A stretch of DNA of 37,660 nucleotides from an uncultured bacterium (GCA_938003875.1 CALKWO010000222.1:1-37660), one strand, 5' to 3'; shown: positions 1-8,354, numbered from the stretch's first letter. The notes: generated by a model not told the origin, from the letters alone. Made by a program: numbers and translations.

Positions 1-111
1 GAACCACAGATAGACACAGATAAACACAAATAAAAAAAATTTACCACGAAGAACATGAAGAACACGAAGTTTAAAAATTATCTGCGTTCATCTGTGTTCA
101 TCTGTGGTTTA
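1..111. repeat. Family A long imperfect palindrome, copy 1
   Basis: The left arm (1-27, GAACCACAGATAGACACAGA...) is complementary to the right arm (about 81-110, ...TCTGTGTTCATCTGTGGTTT). Both arms are built from a ~10-nt periodic ACACAGATGA-like unit. The middle holds a second, related set of units (TTACCACGAAGAACATGAAG). It sits downstream of the propeller remnant on the minus strand. Similar extragenic palindromes occur at 17377-17460 and 30355-30424. This type of repeat is widespread in environmental genomes; its function is unknown. Confidence 0.8.
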
Positions 112-218
112 AATCGTATATTATTTGACTCTGTATGCAACGCAAGTGAGAAGTGCTGTAATCATAAAATGCTTGTTATTTTATAAAAAATTTTGATTTG
201 CAGCTTTGCTGCCCTATG

Positions 219-548
219 TTAATATTCATTAGGAGATTGGAAAGTTATTGAGCTTGCACAAACAATTTCTTTGCGACCATTGTTATCTAGGTCTATGATA
301 ACAGGAGTGCTGGAAATACATTTGAACATATCGTTTTGCCATCGGATTTTTCCATCGTCTGCATGGATGGCGTAAAAGATATTATCGGATGATGCAATTA
401 TCGTTTGGGTATCGCTATTGTCAATATCATCACAAGCACGAACCGTAACCGCTAAATCTTTTTGCCATTGGGTTTTGCCAGCAGAGTCCAGCATCCATAT
501 CTTGGAGTTTCCTGTGAGCAATACGCCTGCTCTCCTGAATATAGACAA
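219..548 (-). pseudogene. Beta-propeller (PQQ/FG-GAP-like) remnant, probably the severed C-terminus of the upstream kinase
   Basis: The open frame gives 109 residues from a TTG at 548, with no good ribosome binding site. It contains two propeller-blade-like segments: an IWMLDSAGKTQWQKDL stretch, an IIASSDNIFYAIHADDGKIRW stretch, and a Ca-binding-like DLDNNGRKEIV loop typical of FG-GAP/VCBS repeats. Such repeats often follow the membrane helix in planctomycete Ser/Thr kinases. It lies directly beyond the right end of the tnpB element, in the same orientation as the kinase at 1761-3431. The inference is that it is the 3' end of that kinase gene, cut off by the insertion. It could still be expressed as a short protein, but no start signal supports this. 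Confidence 0.6.
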
Positions 549-582
549 AAGTAGACATCTAAAATTATCTTTTCAGGTTTAC

Positions 583-690
583 CTATGCTGTAAACAGCAT
601 AGCTCATCAGAAGTTTGCTGAGACTTTATTTAGTAGAGACTTCGCTCTTCTCAGTTGCTTCCGCCGGCCGGAGCACGGCAAGGGGTTGTT
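583..690 (-). ncRNA. Candidate omega-RNA (reRNA) at the 3' end of tnpB
   Basis: TnpB nucleases use a guide RNA made from the 3' end of tnpB and the element's right end. Here the last ~60 bases of the gene and the following ~40 bases can fold into successive stems: TGCT-CCG/CGG-A-AGCA (656-675), CTGAGA/TCTCAG (618-623 with 649-654), and the terminal CTATGCTG/CAGCATAG hairpin (583-602). The guide would start just past the element end, in the propeller remnant. The exact RNA ends cannot be read from sequence alone. Confidence 0.45.
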
Positions 691-1807
691 TGAGGGACAA
701 TTTCAAAATATTAACTGATCTTTTATAGATATTGATAGCACTATTTTGGTCCCTATCTAACTGAAAACCACATTTATCACAAGAATATATACGATTTGCT
801 AAAGCCATCTTTTTGATAGAACCACAGGAAGAACACAATTTCGTAGTATTATGTTCTGAGATTGTAAAAAATTGTTTACCATACAACTTTGCTTTATAAG
901 AAAGCATAGAAATAAACTCATGGATTGCCCAACGATTCTGAGTTTCACGATTGAGTTTATTATTATTTTCATCCAACATTTCCCTGACCTTAAAATCACC
1001 GACGACAATAGCATTTTCAGCTTCCTTTGTCATGATCCATTTGGTCACATGGTGAAAATGATTGGAGCGTTTATTAGAAATAGTATGGCAAGCTCTTCTT
1101 ATAGCTTTAGTATAAGAACGATAACGTCGAGAGCCTTTTTTACATTTAGATCTTTTGGATTTAAGAGAATCTACGATTTTATCAAAATAACGAATCTGTT
1201 TTAAAGAATGAAACTCTTTAAAAGATTCTCCGTTGAAGCCAACAGCAAGACTTTTAATGCCTAAATCAAAGGCTAAAATACTTTGGCATTCCTTGGGCTG
1301 TGCTGTTTCCACTTCACTCACAATTGTGATGTACCAGCTTTGATTCTGTTTTTTGATAACTATAGTACCTATTTTGTCAGGCAATTTTTCTTTTACTTTT
1401 AAGACAATTCCTTGTGGCAATCGTAGAGTAAAATCATTAATCCTATTGCAATAGTCTCCTGGAGACTCTAACGAAAAAAATCTTTTTTTGCTTTTAAATC
1501 TAGGAAATCCAGGTTTTTCTTCATTGCCAATTCTTCTAAAAAAAGCTTTGAAAGCAGCCTCCAATCGAAATAGGACTGCTGACAAATATTTATTGTATAC
1601 CGTGTCAAATTCTGGAAATTCTTGCTTTAGCCCTGGTAATTCTTTCTTTTGATCATAAATATTTATTGTTATTTTTCGCAATTTCCACGCCATAATCCTT
1701 TGTTCCAGTGCAAGATTCCATAGTTGGCGGCATAATTCTGCCTGACACTCAAGATTTTTTTTATCCTTTCTCTTTAACTTTATTTTGTATTTCTTTACTA
1801 ATTTCAT
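626..1807 (-). CDS. tnpB: TnpB RNA-guided nuclease (IS605 OrfB family)
   Basis: 393 residues, close to the family's usual length. The N-terminal helix-turn-helix/WED region starts MKLVKKYKIKLKRK. RuvC-I is AFDLGIKSL (D181). The zinc ribbon is C325-x2-C328 ... C343-x2-C346. RuvC-III is LDRDQNSAINI (D351/D353). The usual RuvC-II glutamate (IVxEDL) is replaced: the strand reads IVVGDFKV (G270-D271). A glutamate does occur at E318 in ISEHNTTKLC, just before the zinc ribbon, a place where some TnpB subfamilies carry a compensating catalytic glutamate. TnpB is a programmable DNA nuclease that retains the element at its donor site. The start overlaps the 3' end of the interrupted kinase frame by 47 bases in another frame. 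Confidence 0.93.
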   Translation of the reverse strand: MKLVKKYKIKLKRKDKKNLECQAELCRQLWNLALEQRIMAWKLRKITINIYDQKKELPGLKQEFPEFDTVYNKYLSAVLFRLEAAFKAFFRRIGNEEKPGFPRFKSKKRFFSLESPGDYCNRINDFTLRLPQGIVLKVKEKLPDKIGTIVIKKQNQSWYITIVSEVETAQPKECQSILAFDLGIKSLAVGFNGESFKEFHSLKQIRYFDKIVDSLKSKRSKCKKGSRRYRSYTKAIRRACHTISNKRSNHFHHVTKWIMTKEAENAIVVGDFKVREMLDENNNKLNRETQNRWAIHEFISMLSYKAKLYGKQFFTISEHNTTKLCSSCGSIKKMALANRIYSCDKCGFQLDRDQNSAINIYKRSVNILKLSLKQPLAVLRPAEATEKSEVSTK

Positions 1808-3431
1808 TTTTATATTTCCTTAGTCCATAAACACGACAACTAAAAACATGTAAAATAGTAAGAATATCCTTTGTTATTTCTTGTTCTAGAGATAAAGTTT
1901 CATTACCCATTGTAATTATTTCTGTTCCATGCTTCTTGCAAAAGCTCCTATGCCTGTAAATAATAACCATTATGATTGACAGACACAACGCGCTTAATGA
2001 TGCTACCATTTTATTGCGTGAAAATAGCTTAGAGGTCTTATACAGGAAACTCGCGGGTCGGGCCTGGATGACTTCGCCTTTCAGGTAGCGATCCAGATCT
2101 GCTAGCAGAGCCTTGCCATTGGGATAGCGTCTCTGGGGATTTTTTTCGAGACATTTCAGGCAAATGGTTTCCAGTTCTATATCAAGCCCTTTGACTAATT
2201 TGCGTGGTGCTATGGGATCTTGCTCTGTAATCGCTGCGATGCTTTGCGCAAGCGTGGCTCCTGTCAAAGGAGGCCGACCTACTAACAATTCATAAAGAAC
2301 TGCTCCAAAAGAATATATATCACTTCGCTTATCTACTGCTTTCAAGTTACCAATGGCTTGCTCTGGAGGCATGTAAGCGGGAGTGCCGATGATTGCACCG
2401 CTCAGCGTCAATTGCTTTTCTCCTTTGAGTTCGCGAGCCAACCCAAAGTCTCCAAGATGAGCTACACCATGTGTATCTACAAGAATATTACCTGGCTTTA
2501 AATCGCGATGTATGACATTTTTAGAATGTGCCAGAGACAAAGCACTGGCGATATCGCGCATCATCGTGACGATTTCTTCTATGTTTGGCTTGATGTTCTG
2601 GACATAGTCGCTAATAGCGATACCATCCACATAATCCATGGTGAAATAATGGATATTTTGCCATACTCCCGTATCATAGACTGTGATGATATTAGGATGT
2701 CGCAGCGAAGCAGCCAGACGTGCCTCTCGCTGAAACCGTTCGATATCCACCTCACTTTCGTTGTGGAACAAAGTCTTTAGAGCGACTATCCGATCTAGTT
2801 CTTTATCCTGCACAGCATACACGATTCCCATACCGCCCCTACCAATTTCCCGTATTATCTCATATTTGGCGATCTTTTGTAAATTTTTGGTTTGTTGTAG
2901 CTGTGGCAACCCTTTGGAATATATGATTTTTAGCTCGATTCCAGGAAGGGGGCTATCGAGTGATTCATTAGAGCTTAGATCTTTGCGAATCTTGATAAAA
3001 TCATCCATATCGATCAGGCGTTTGCGAAGTAAATATTGTGAAAGGGACAGTGCTTTCCCTTCCTCTGTGGAGTATTTTTCGGCAAGCTGGTGATTGATAA
3101 CTTCGATATTGAGCATGCCTCGGAAAACAATCTCACGCGCAAACAAGTAATCTTCCTTGCTAATATCCGCTACGGACTGCTGATGAACTTGAGTTGTCTG
3201 GTTTGCTGGAGCCTGGCACTGCCTTGTGCTATCGGCGGCCAAAGAAGCTTTAATCACAGCTTGCAATTGCTCTTGTGTCCATCGCAAAGATTGAGCAAGT
3301 AGTGCAAAAAAATTGCACTCCCCTTGTTTTTGCAGCTCCTGGTACCTGGTAAGCAAAGCATGTAAAGTAGATTGTGTCAAATAGCCTTTAGCAAGGCAAA
3401 ATTTGATGACAGCTTGTGTTTCCTGATCCAT
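1761..3431 (-). CDS. Ser/Thr protein kinase (Pkn type), truncated by IS insertion
   Basis: 556 residues from an ATG with an AGGA site upstream. Residues 1-185 are two helical modules with no domain I recognise. Residues 190-455 are a complete bacterial Pkn2-type kinase: glycine loop GRGGMG (197-202), VALK lysine (219), HRDLKPGN (308-315), DFG (328-330), GTPAYMPPE (349-357). A single membrane helix (about 476-492) follows an RNK stop-transfer-like flank, so the kinase is cytoplasmic with a C-terminal extracytoplasmic part expected. That part ends after about 35 residues: the last ~28 residues (HVFSCRVYG... KVKEKG) are read out of the left end of the tnpB element. All catalytic residues are intact, so the cytoplasmic kinase may still be active but without its sensor domain. 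Confidence 0.9.
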   Translation of the reverse strand: MDQETQAVIKFCLAKGYLTQSTLHALLTRYQELQKQGECNFFALLAQSLRWTQEQLQAVIKASLAADSTRQCQAPANQTTQVHQQSVADISKEDYLFAREIVFRGMLNIEVINHQLAEKYSTEEGKALSLSQYLLRKRLIDMDDFIKIRKDLSSNESLDSPLPGIELKIIYSKGLPQLQQTKNLQKIAKYEIIREIGRGGMGIVYAVQDKELDRIVALKTLFHNESEVDIERFQREARLAASLRHPNIITVYDTGVWQNIHYFTMDYVDGIAISDYVQNIKPNIEEIVTMMRDIASALSLAHSKNVIHRDLKPGNILVDTHGVAHLGDFGLARELKGEKQLTLSGAIIGTPAYMPPEQAIGNLKAVDKRSDIYSFGAVLYELLVGRPPLTGATLAQSIAAITEQDPIAPRKLVKGLDIELETICLKCLEKNPQRRYPNGKALLADLDRYLKGEVIQARPASFLYKTSKLFSRNKMVASLSALCLSIIMVIIYRHRSFCKKHGTEIITMGNETLSLEQEITKDILTILHVFSCRVYGLRKYKNEISKEIQNKVKEKG

Positions 3432-3520
3432 GGATAATCCTTATAGATGGGCTAGATTTTTCATATTGTCTATCATTACCGTCATGCGTTAAGCCATAAT
3501 TGCCTTTATTGTGATAATTT

Positions 3521-3620
3521 GTAGCCGCAGAGTTGGGCCGTATTGTCGAAGACGCAGGGATTGCGCTGGCGGAAGTCTATTTGGCATACATAGACTTTTT
3601 CGGCGCAACCCTGCGGCTAC
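3521..3620. repeat. Family B element, full-length copy with terminal inverted repeats
   Basis: The first 19 bases (GTAGCCGCAGAGTTGGGCC) and the reverse complement of the last 19 (GTAGCCGCAGGGTTGCGCC) differ at only two positions. The interior (GACGCAGGGATTGCGCTGGC ... TAGACTTTTTCGGCGCAACC) matches a second copy at 8785-8869. It occupies most of the gap between the two kinase genes. No coding capacity; a small non-autonomous element or REP-like structure. Confidence 0.75.
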
Positions 3621-3656
3621 AATGCAACACTGAGGCTACAATACCAGCCCTTTTTT

Positions 3657-4688
3657 TCATTCTTGCTTATTTTCGCCAGGAACGGCAAGGAACCATATTG
3701 CTCCTATGATAGAAAAAATCATGGGGATATAGATGAAAAAATACATTCTCTCTACAGCCCAGACAACGCTCAGGCCTGTTCCTAGCCAGAAAAAGACCAA
3801 CGCCCAGAAATTAGGAATATAGGGTCTGGACCATTCCAGAAGAAAAAGGCCGAAAAATACAATAGTCCCCATCGCAATCCGAATGCGAATCAGAAAGCCT
3901 AGGGCAAAGACTATCAGGCATAGGCCTAAAATAAAAAGGAAACGAGCAAAAAAGAAAGTGCTGCTGGAGGAGGCACTTTGCAGGTCTTTCCTGAGGTTTG
4001 AAAGGTTAGAATAGCGTTTGCTCTGACTTGCCAGCATTCTGGCAACCACTTTGTCCAGGAGAGGTGGGCAATCAGGGATAAAATGGCTGGGAGGCTCTAA
4101 ACCTGTGGGCATATTGCCAGTGATTGCTCTGTATAGTATAACCCCAAGGGAATAAATGTCGCTGGCAGGTTTCAGTTTTCCTGTTTTTTTCTCAGGGGCG
4201 TTGTATGCTGTATTGCATATAGAGCTGCCCAGGCAGAAATCTGTGATTTTGATGCCATCATGGCATAGAAAAATATTCGATGGCTTGAGATTGCCATGAA
4301 GGACTTTATTGGCATGGGCTTCTTCCAGTGGTTCGAGAATCTGGAGGCATAGGGACAATGCCTGTTTCCAGGGTAGCTTTCCATCCATCTGAAGCTTATC
4401 TTCCAGAGTAATCCCTTCGATGTATTCCATCCGCAGATAAGGACTATCTCCCCTTGTGTTCATATCTGTAATCTTTACAATACTAGTGTTTGAAAGGTTC
4501 TGGAGTACTGAAGCCTCTTCCCGAAGGACATCCAGAGAATCAGGATCTAAAGCGAACTTGATGGCTTCTATTTTGCCAGGCAATTCTGTATGCTCAGCTT
4601 TCCATACTTCTCCAAAAGTGCCTGTACCTAAATACGAAACCAACCGAAATTTATCTATGATTTCACCTGGCTTATGCTGTGTTTTCAT
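3657..4688 (-). CDS. Membrane-anchored Ser/Thr pseudokinase
   Basis: 343 residues; ATG preceded by AGAGGT. Residues 13-235 have the Pkn fold: glycine loop GTGTFGEV (21-28), AIK lysine (K44), helix-C glutamates (E57/E58), DIYSLGVILY (177-186). The catalytic motifs are broken: HRD is HGN (131-133, the proton-accepting Asp is Asn) and DFG is DFC (150-152). The activation segment is very short, with only about a dozen residues between DFC and NAPEK (163-167). Residues 245-335 form four hydrophobic helices in hairpin-like pairs. A kinase without the HRD aspartate is normally unable to transfer phosphate efficiently, so the likely role is ATP-binding scaffold or allosteric partner. It lies beside an active-looking kinase (1761-3431), a possible partner. 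It could be weakly active; the retained lysine and Mg-binding Asp (D150) leave ATP binding plausible. Confidence 0.85.
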   Translation of the reverse strand: MKTQHKPGEIIDKFRLVSYLGTGTFGEVWKAEHTELPGKIEAIKFALDPDSLDVLREEASVLQNLSNTSIVKITDMNTRGDSPYLRMEYIEGITLEDKLQMDGKLPWKQALSLCLQILEPLEEAHANKVLHGNLKPSNIFLCHDGIKITDFCLGSSICNTAYNAPEKKTGKLKPASDIYSLGVILYRAITGNMPTGLEPPSHFIPDCPPLLDKVVARMLASQSKRYSNLSNLRKDLQSASSSSTFFFARFLFILGLCLIVFALGFLIRIRIAMGTIVFFGLFLLEWSRPYIPNFWALVFFWLGTGLSVVWAVERMYFFIYIPMIFSIIGAIWFLAVPGENKQE

Positions 4689-4742
4689 GATTTTACCTCT
4701 TTAGTTATTTTTTACTAGATGCTTCTTTCCATGGGTACACTG

Positions 4743-5840
4743 TTAATTCCCTGCGCTTTGGAAAATTCCCGATGGTTTTTCCTCCCAATATTGTGCAAAG
4801 CCTGGAGTTTCATAAAGCAGGTATTTGTCCTTATCCTGAACAATAATCAGTGCTTCCAGATGAAGCTTCTGTGCCAGACTGAGAGATTCTTGTGGATTCA
4901 GGATGCAGAACACTGTAGAGTAGGCATCGGCTTCCATCGCGGTCGAAGCAATTACGCTGACGGAAACAATTCCCATCATGGGCACAGGATAGCCTGTGCG
5001 GGCATCCAGGATATGCGAAAATCGCTCTCCTTTGATTTCGTAATAGCGTCGATAGTGTCCAGAGGTGGCGATGCCTTTGTTTTGAAGAGCGATAGTGCCA
5101 ATGATTTCTTCGGGAGCGTCTGGCTCTGTGATTCTTGGATCCTGGATTCCAATGAGCCATTTTTTATTGCCATAGCAGTAAATATTTCCAGACATGTTTA
5201 CCATTCCTACGGGAATTTTTTGATCCTGGAGAAAACTGGCTATTCTATCTACGGCATAGCCTTTCACGAAAGCACCTAAAGACAGGGACAGGCCAGGAGA
5301 TGTGATGCTGAGTTCTTTTTTTTCTATGTCCAGTTTTATGTGCCTGGATCCTGTGACTTTCTGGATACTCTGGATTTCTTCTTTTGTAGGCATGCGATCT
5401 TCCTGGGTGCATTTTTTCCAAAGATTGAGATAAGGTGCCACGGTTATATCGAAAGCTCCCTTACTATGCCTTGAGACGAGCAGAGCGTATTGTACCAGGG
5501 AGAAAAGTTCCGCAGAAAGAGCAAACCTGGCATCTTTCTCGCCTTTTTCCATAAAAAGACGAAGCTGCCCTGCTTCGCTTTTGGGATTGTGTTCATTGAT
5601 AAGCAAGTCCAGCCTGTCTATTTGCTTATAGGCAGTGTTTGCAATCTGTTGCATTTGCGCATTTTTTTTTTGAGCATGGAGAATGATTTGCATATTGCCA
5701 GAATTCCATTGCTCCAGGGACCATACTCTCGATACGGTCTGCCAGGGAGGCTTCCACCAAAAAAGAGAGCTGAGAAAAAAAATCAAGAGACAGGAGCATA
5801 TTGCAATGCGCAAGAAGGATTTCCAACTTTTTTCTTCCAT
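4743..5840 (-). CDS. apbE: ApbE, FAD:protein FMN transferase
   Basis: 365 residues from the ATG at 5840, two bases after the stop of the upstream gene; a frame extension to 5942 would run into that gene and is not favoured. Residues 8-28 are a membrane anchor, so the catalytic domain is periplasmic. Family motifs are visible: GAFVKGYAVDR (189-199), ATSGHYRRYY (258-267), HILDARTGYP (276-285) and the Mg-binding ASTAMEADAYST (298-309, D305). ApbE attaches FMN covalently to threonine of target proteins such as RnfG, NqrC or NosR. No FMN-binding-domain target is seen in this window; the NosR/NapH-like protein at 16114-17361 lacks that domain. Apparently cotranscribed with the DUF4175-like gene. 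Confidence 0.92.
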   Translation of the reverse strand: MEEKSWKSFLRIAICSCLLIFFLSSLFWWKPPWQTVSRVWSLEQWNSGNMQIILHAQKKNAQMQQIANTAYKQIDRLDLLINEHNPKSEAGQLRLFMEKGEKDARFALSAELFSLVQYALLVSRHSKGAFDITVAPYLNLWKKCTQEDRMPTKEEIQSIQKVTGSRHIKLDIEKKELSITSPGLSLSLGAFVKGYAVDRIASFLQDQKIPVGMVNMSGNIYCYGNKKWLIGIQDPRITEPDAPEEIIGTIALQNKGIATSGHYRRYYEIKGERFSHILDARTGYPVPMMGIVSVSVIASTAMEADAYSTVFCILNPQESLSLAQKLHLEALIIVQDKDKYLLYETPGFAQYWEEKPSGIFQSAGN

Positions 5841-5842
5841 GA

Positions 5843-8338
5843 CTATTGCCTTTCCAAAAGTCTTTTGAGCTGTGGATTCATTTTCTTTTGTAACTCCAGG
5901 ATCTGTTCTAAATCCCTGATTACTTCTGTAAAATCTTCCCATTCGCTCAAAAGAGTGATGAGCTTATTCAAATCGTTTATGATTTGGTCTTGCAGGGAGA
6001 TTGCCTCTGCAATCCCGTTCTTTCCTTCTTGTGGCTCATTACGAATTTTCTGGTACACATCCATCAAAAGCTTTTCTATCTGCGCAGAAATGCCAGTGTA
6101 TTGTCCATTCTTTTCTTCATCGGCCATATTTTGTAAGCTTTTTTGGACGGTTTCCAGTTTTTCCCGCGCAAACAGCTCCCAAATCTGGTTGTTTTCAATT
6201 GTCCATAGAATATGATTTACATCTTCACACTGGCTCGCTATATCGCGAGAAATCGAATTTTGTGCAAATCTCAGTTGCAAGATTTTCGCTATATCTCCTG
6301 CTTCCAGTTTTCCTTCCAGAAAGAGAAATTCCCCTAAGGTATTTTTGCGTTCTTTTTGGTGATCTGCTATCCTGCGCAGTTGTCTTTTTATCTCTTTAAG
6401 CTTTTCATTTAAAAGATTGGCTAGTTCTCCCTTGTCAAAAATATCGATTTGGATTGTCTGGCTTTCTTTGCTGCCTCCCATCCCTGATGTATTGTTGTCT
6501 TTAGCATAAATTCTTACGGAAATATTGTCTCCCTTTCCCAATGCTCTTTCTTCCTGAGTGATCTCTCCTGATGGCAATGTTTTTTTAGCTTTGATTTTGC
6601 TCATTTCCAGAAGATACTGAGATTGGATTTCCTTCATTCCATATTCCACATCATTGTGGATTTTTTCCAGGGGAATCTCTTCCCATTCCTGGCGATTGAT
6701 TTTATATTGCACAGCCAGCTTTGTGATGCCAAAATCGTCTGTTGCCTTGCTTTTTAGCAAGAGCGAACCAGTGGGGATCATGTCAACATCTTTTCTTTTG
6801 GGAGAAATCAGTTGTATATAGGGTGCCTGATCGCGTAAAACTCGGATATAAAAGCCTGCTGGATTGGCATCTTTCAAACCATTCTCGGCAACAAGATCGC
6901 AGCGATAGCGGCTATCATAGAGTACAGGAATTTTGCCATACCAGTACAAGGGGGATTCTACAAGAGAAGCATCTGGTGGGGTTTGTGTCAGAAAAATATC
7001 TTTCATGACAGCTTCCTGCTTTCCTGGAAAAACGATCCGTGCTTCCTTCAGGGGGATGTTTGTCTTGATTCTAACAATGCTGTTCGTGCCTGCCAGGGCG
7101 GTAATATTTCCCTGCATCTGTGGGGAATCCCAGGGAGTGTTTGCCATTTTGGTATATTCAGGATATTGATACCATACTGCAACAGACTCTGTAGTAGGAG
7201 GGTGAAGGATTTTCACATGGTATAAAGGCAATTCATCCTGGTCATCTCCCCCCTGCAAAGAAAAAGTAAAATTTTCTGTCAGGCTGGAAAAATCGTATTT
7301 GAAAAACCCTTTTCCCTGGTTTACCAAAGGCAGACGATAGGATTTTTGCCCAAACGCATAGGAAATAAAAGCAGCTCTGGGAACGCTTCCTCTTGTAGCC
7401 ACTCTCAGGAACAAACTTTCTCCCCTGGCTTTTGTGATGGAATAGTCAGGAAAAGTAAGGGAAATTTCTTGCAAGGTCTTTTCATTCTTTTCTTCTCCAG
7501 GGATAATTTTATACATGCTGGAGAATGCACTGCCGAGCTGGAGATAGAAATACATGGGATGCAAAAGAGGGTCTATATTTGTGGAAAAAACGTTTTCTTC
7601 TCTCTGCAAGCGTTTTTCTCTCCAGATGTGAATTCCTGGGCTATCCATGAGATACCATAAGGAAATTTTTTCTGTCGCCAGGCTGCTGGTGATTTTTAAG
7701 GGGATTTTTTCTCGTGCAGGGACAATAAAATGGTCTTGGAGCAAAAAGATATAGGTCTTTCTTGGCCAGGGAGTATCTTCCAGAAAGAAATTTCGCTTAA
7801 ACCAGATTTCTGTGAGGTTCTCCATGCCAGGAAAGAGAGAAAAACACATACTAAAGCAAAAAAGAATCGCTAGAGGCAGAAGGCTTTTTCGTACTACAGA
7901 GCGAATATTCAGAATTCTATTCCAGGAAATGTCTTTTAGGAATTCTTCTGCTTCTTCAATGACTTTCATGGTCATTGCTTTAGAATCTTTATAAGAAGGA
8001 TCCTGGAGCAGGCGATGGAATTGGATGGCAGAGATAAGGCGGTCTTGTAAGAAAGGATGAGACTTTTCTATGGCAAGAACTATGTCTTCTTGTGAAATAG
8101 GAATTCTAAGCGGGATAAAGCAATATTTCATGATAGAATAACCATGAAAAACCAAAAATGCAATCAGGAAAACAATGCGTAGGGTTAAAGGCAAGTGTAA
8201 AAAATAGTCCAAGATAAACGTCGCAGCACAAAGCACGAGAAACAACAGAAAGACTTTCAAAACGCCTTGAATTCCAATAAGCCAATAAATTTTCTTACGC
8301 AAAGAAAGCACTCGAACGCTCAATATTTCTAAAGCCAT
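5843..8338 (-). CDS. Large membrane protein, DUF4175-like
   Basis: 831 residues; start supported by GGGAGA upstream. Two membrane helices near the N-terminus (about 18-42 and 50-68), then a cytoplasmic-looking stretch (EDIVLAIEKSHPFLQDRLISAIQF), a third hydrophobic helix (about 150-170), then a long extracytoplasmic region of beta-rich character (200-560) and a C-terminal helical/coiled-coil segment rich in Glu, Lys and Gln (600-831). Layout and the EKxxPxLxDRLISA-type motif resemble the DUF4175 proteins of planctomycetes, Bacteroidetes and proteobacteria, which often accompany MoxR/BatA-type genes. Function unknown. It is followed immediately by apbE and preceded by a prepilin gene with a 16-base gap. 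Confidence 0.75.
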   Translation of the reverse strand: MALEILSVRVLSLRKKIYWLIGIQGVLKVFLLFLVLCAATFILDYFLHLPLTLRIVFLIAFLVFHGYSIMKYCFIPLRIPISQEDIVLAIEKSHPFLQDRLISAIQFHRLLQDPSYKDSKAMTMKVIEEAEEFLKDISWNRILNIRSVVRKSLLPLAILFCFSMCFSLFPGMENLTEIWFKRNFFLEDTPWPRKTYIFLLQDHFIVPAREKIPLKITSSLATEKISLWYLMDSPGIHIWREKRLQREENVFSTNIDPLLHPMYFYLQLGSAFSSMYKIIPGEEKNEKTLQEISLTFPDYSITKARGESLFLRVATRGSVPRAAFISYAFGQKSYRLPLVNQGKGFFKYDFSSLTENFTFSLQGGDDQDELPLYHVKILHPPTTESVAVWYQYPEYTKMANTPWDSPQMQGNITALAGTNSIVRIKTNIPLKEARIVFPGKQEAVMKDIFLTQTPPDASLVESPLYWYGKIPVLYDSRYRCDLVAENGLKDANPAGFYIRVLRDQAPYIQLISPKRKDVDMIPTGSLLLKSKATDDFGITKLAVQYKINRQEWEEIPLEKIHNDVEYGMKEIQSQYLLEMSKIKAKKTLPSGEITQEERALGKGDNISVRIYAKDNNTSGMGGSKESQTIQIDIFDKGELANLLNEKLKEIKRQLRRIADHQKERKNTLGEFLFLEGKLEAGDIAKILQLRFAQNSISRDIASQCEDVNHILWTIENNQIWELFAREKLETVQKSLQNMADEEKNGQYTGISAQIEKLLMDVYQKIRNEPQEGKNGIAEAISLQDQIINDLNKLITLLSEWEDFTEVIRDLEQILELQKKMNPQLKRLLERQ

Positions 8339-8354
8339 GCAATTTTCTCCCTAT

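Larger units (their letters stand above)
583..1850 (-). mobile_element. IS200/IS605-type element carrying only tnpB (IS1341-like)
   Basis: Boundaries are approximate. Downstream of tnpB is a perfect 8-bp stem with a 4-nt loop (583-602, CTATGCTG...CAGCATAG), as expected for the right-end hairpin. Upstream of tnpB, 1820-1843 can pair TTAGTT with GACTAA, a candidate left-end hairpin. No tnpA (Y1 transposase) is present, so the element would need a tnpA in trans. There are no terminal inverted repeats and I see no target duplication, both normal for this family. It is inserted in the same orientation as the host kinase gene, between the kinase's membrane helix and a propeller remnant. Confidence 0.7.

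Noticed and set aside
1..111. CRISPR-like array of ACACAGATGA units
   Set aside because: Units are ~10 bases with no spacers of constant length and form one large palindrome; no cas genes in the window.
5841..5942. N-terminal extension of ApbE
   Set aside because: Would overlap the end of the DUF4175-like gene by 100 bases; the ATG at 5840 puts the membrane anchor at the N-terminus.
5490..6215. Long plus-strand open frame of 241 codons
   Set aside because: Antisense to apbE and the DUF4175-like gene, both well supported; no family similarity or ribosome binding site.
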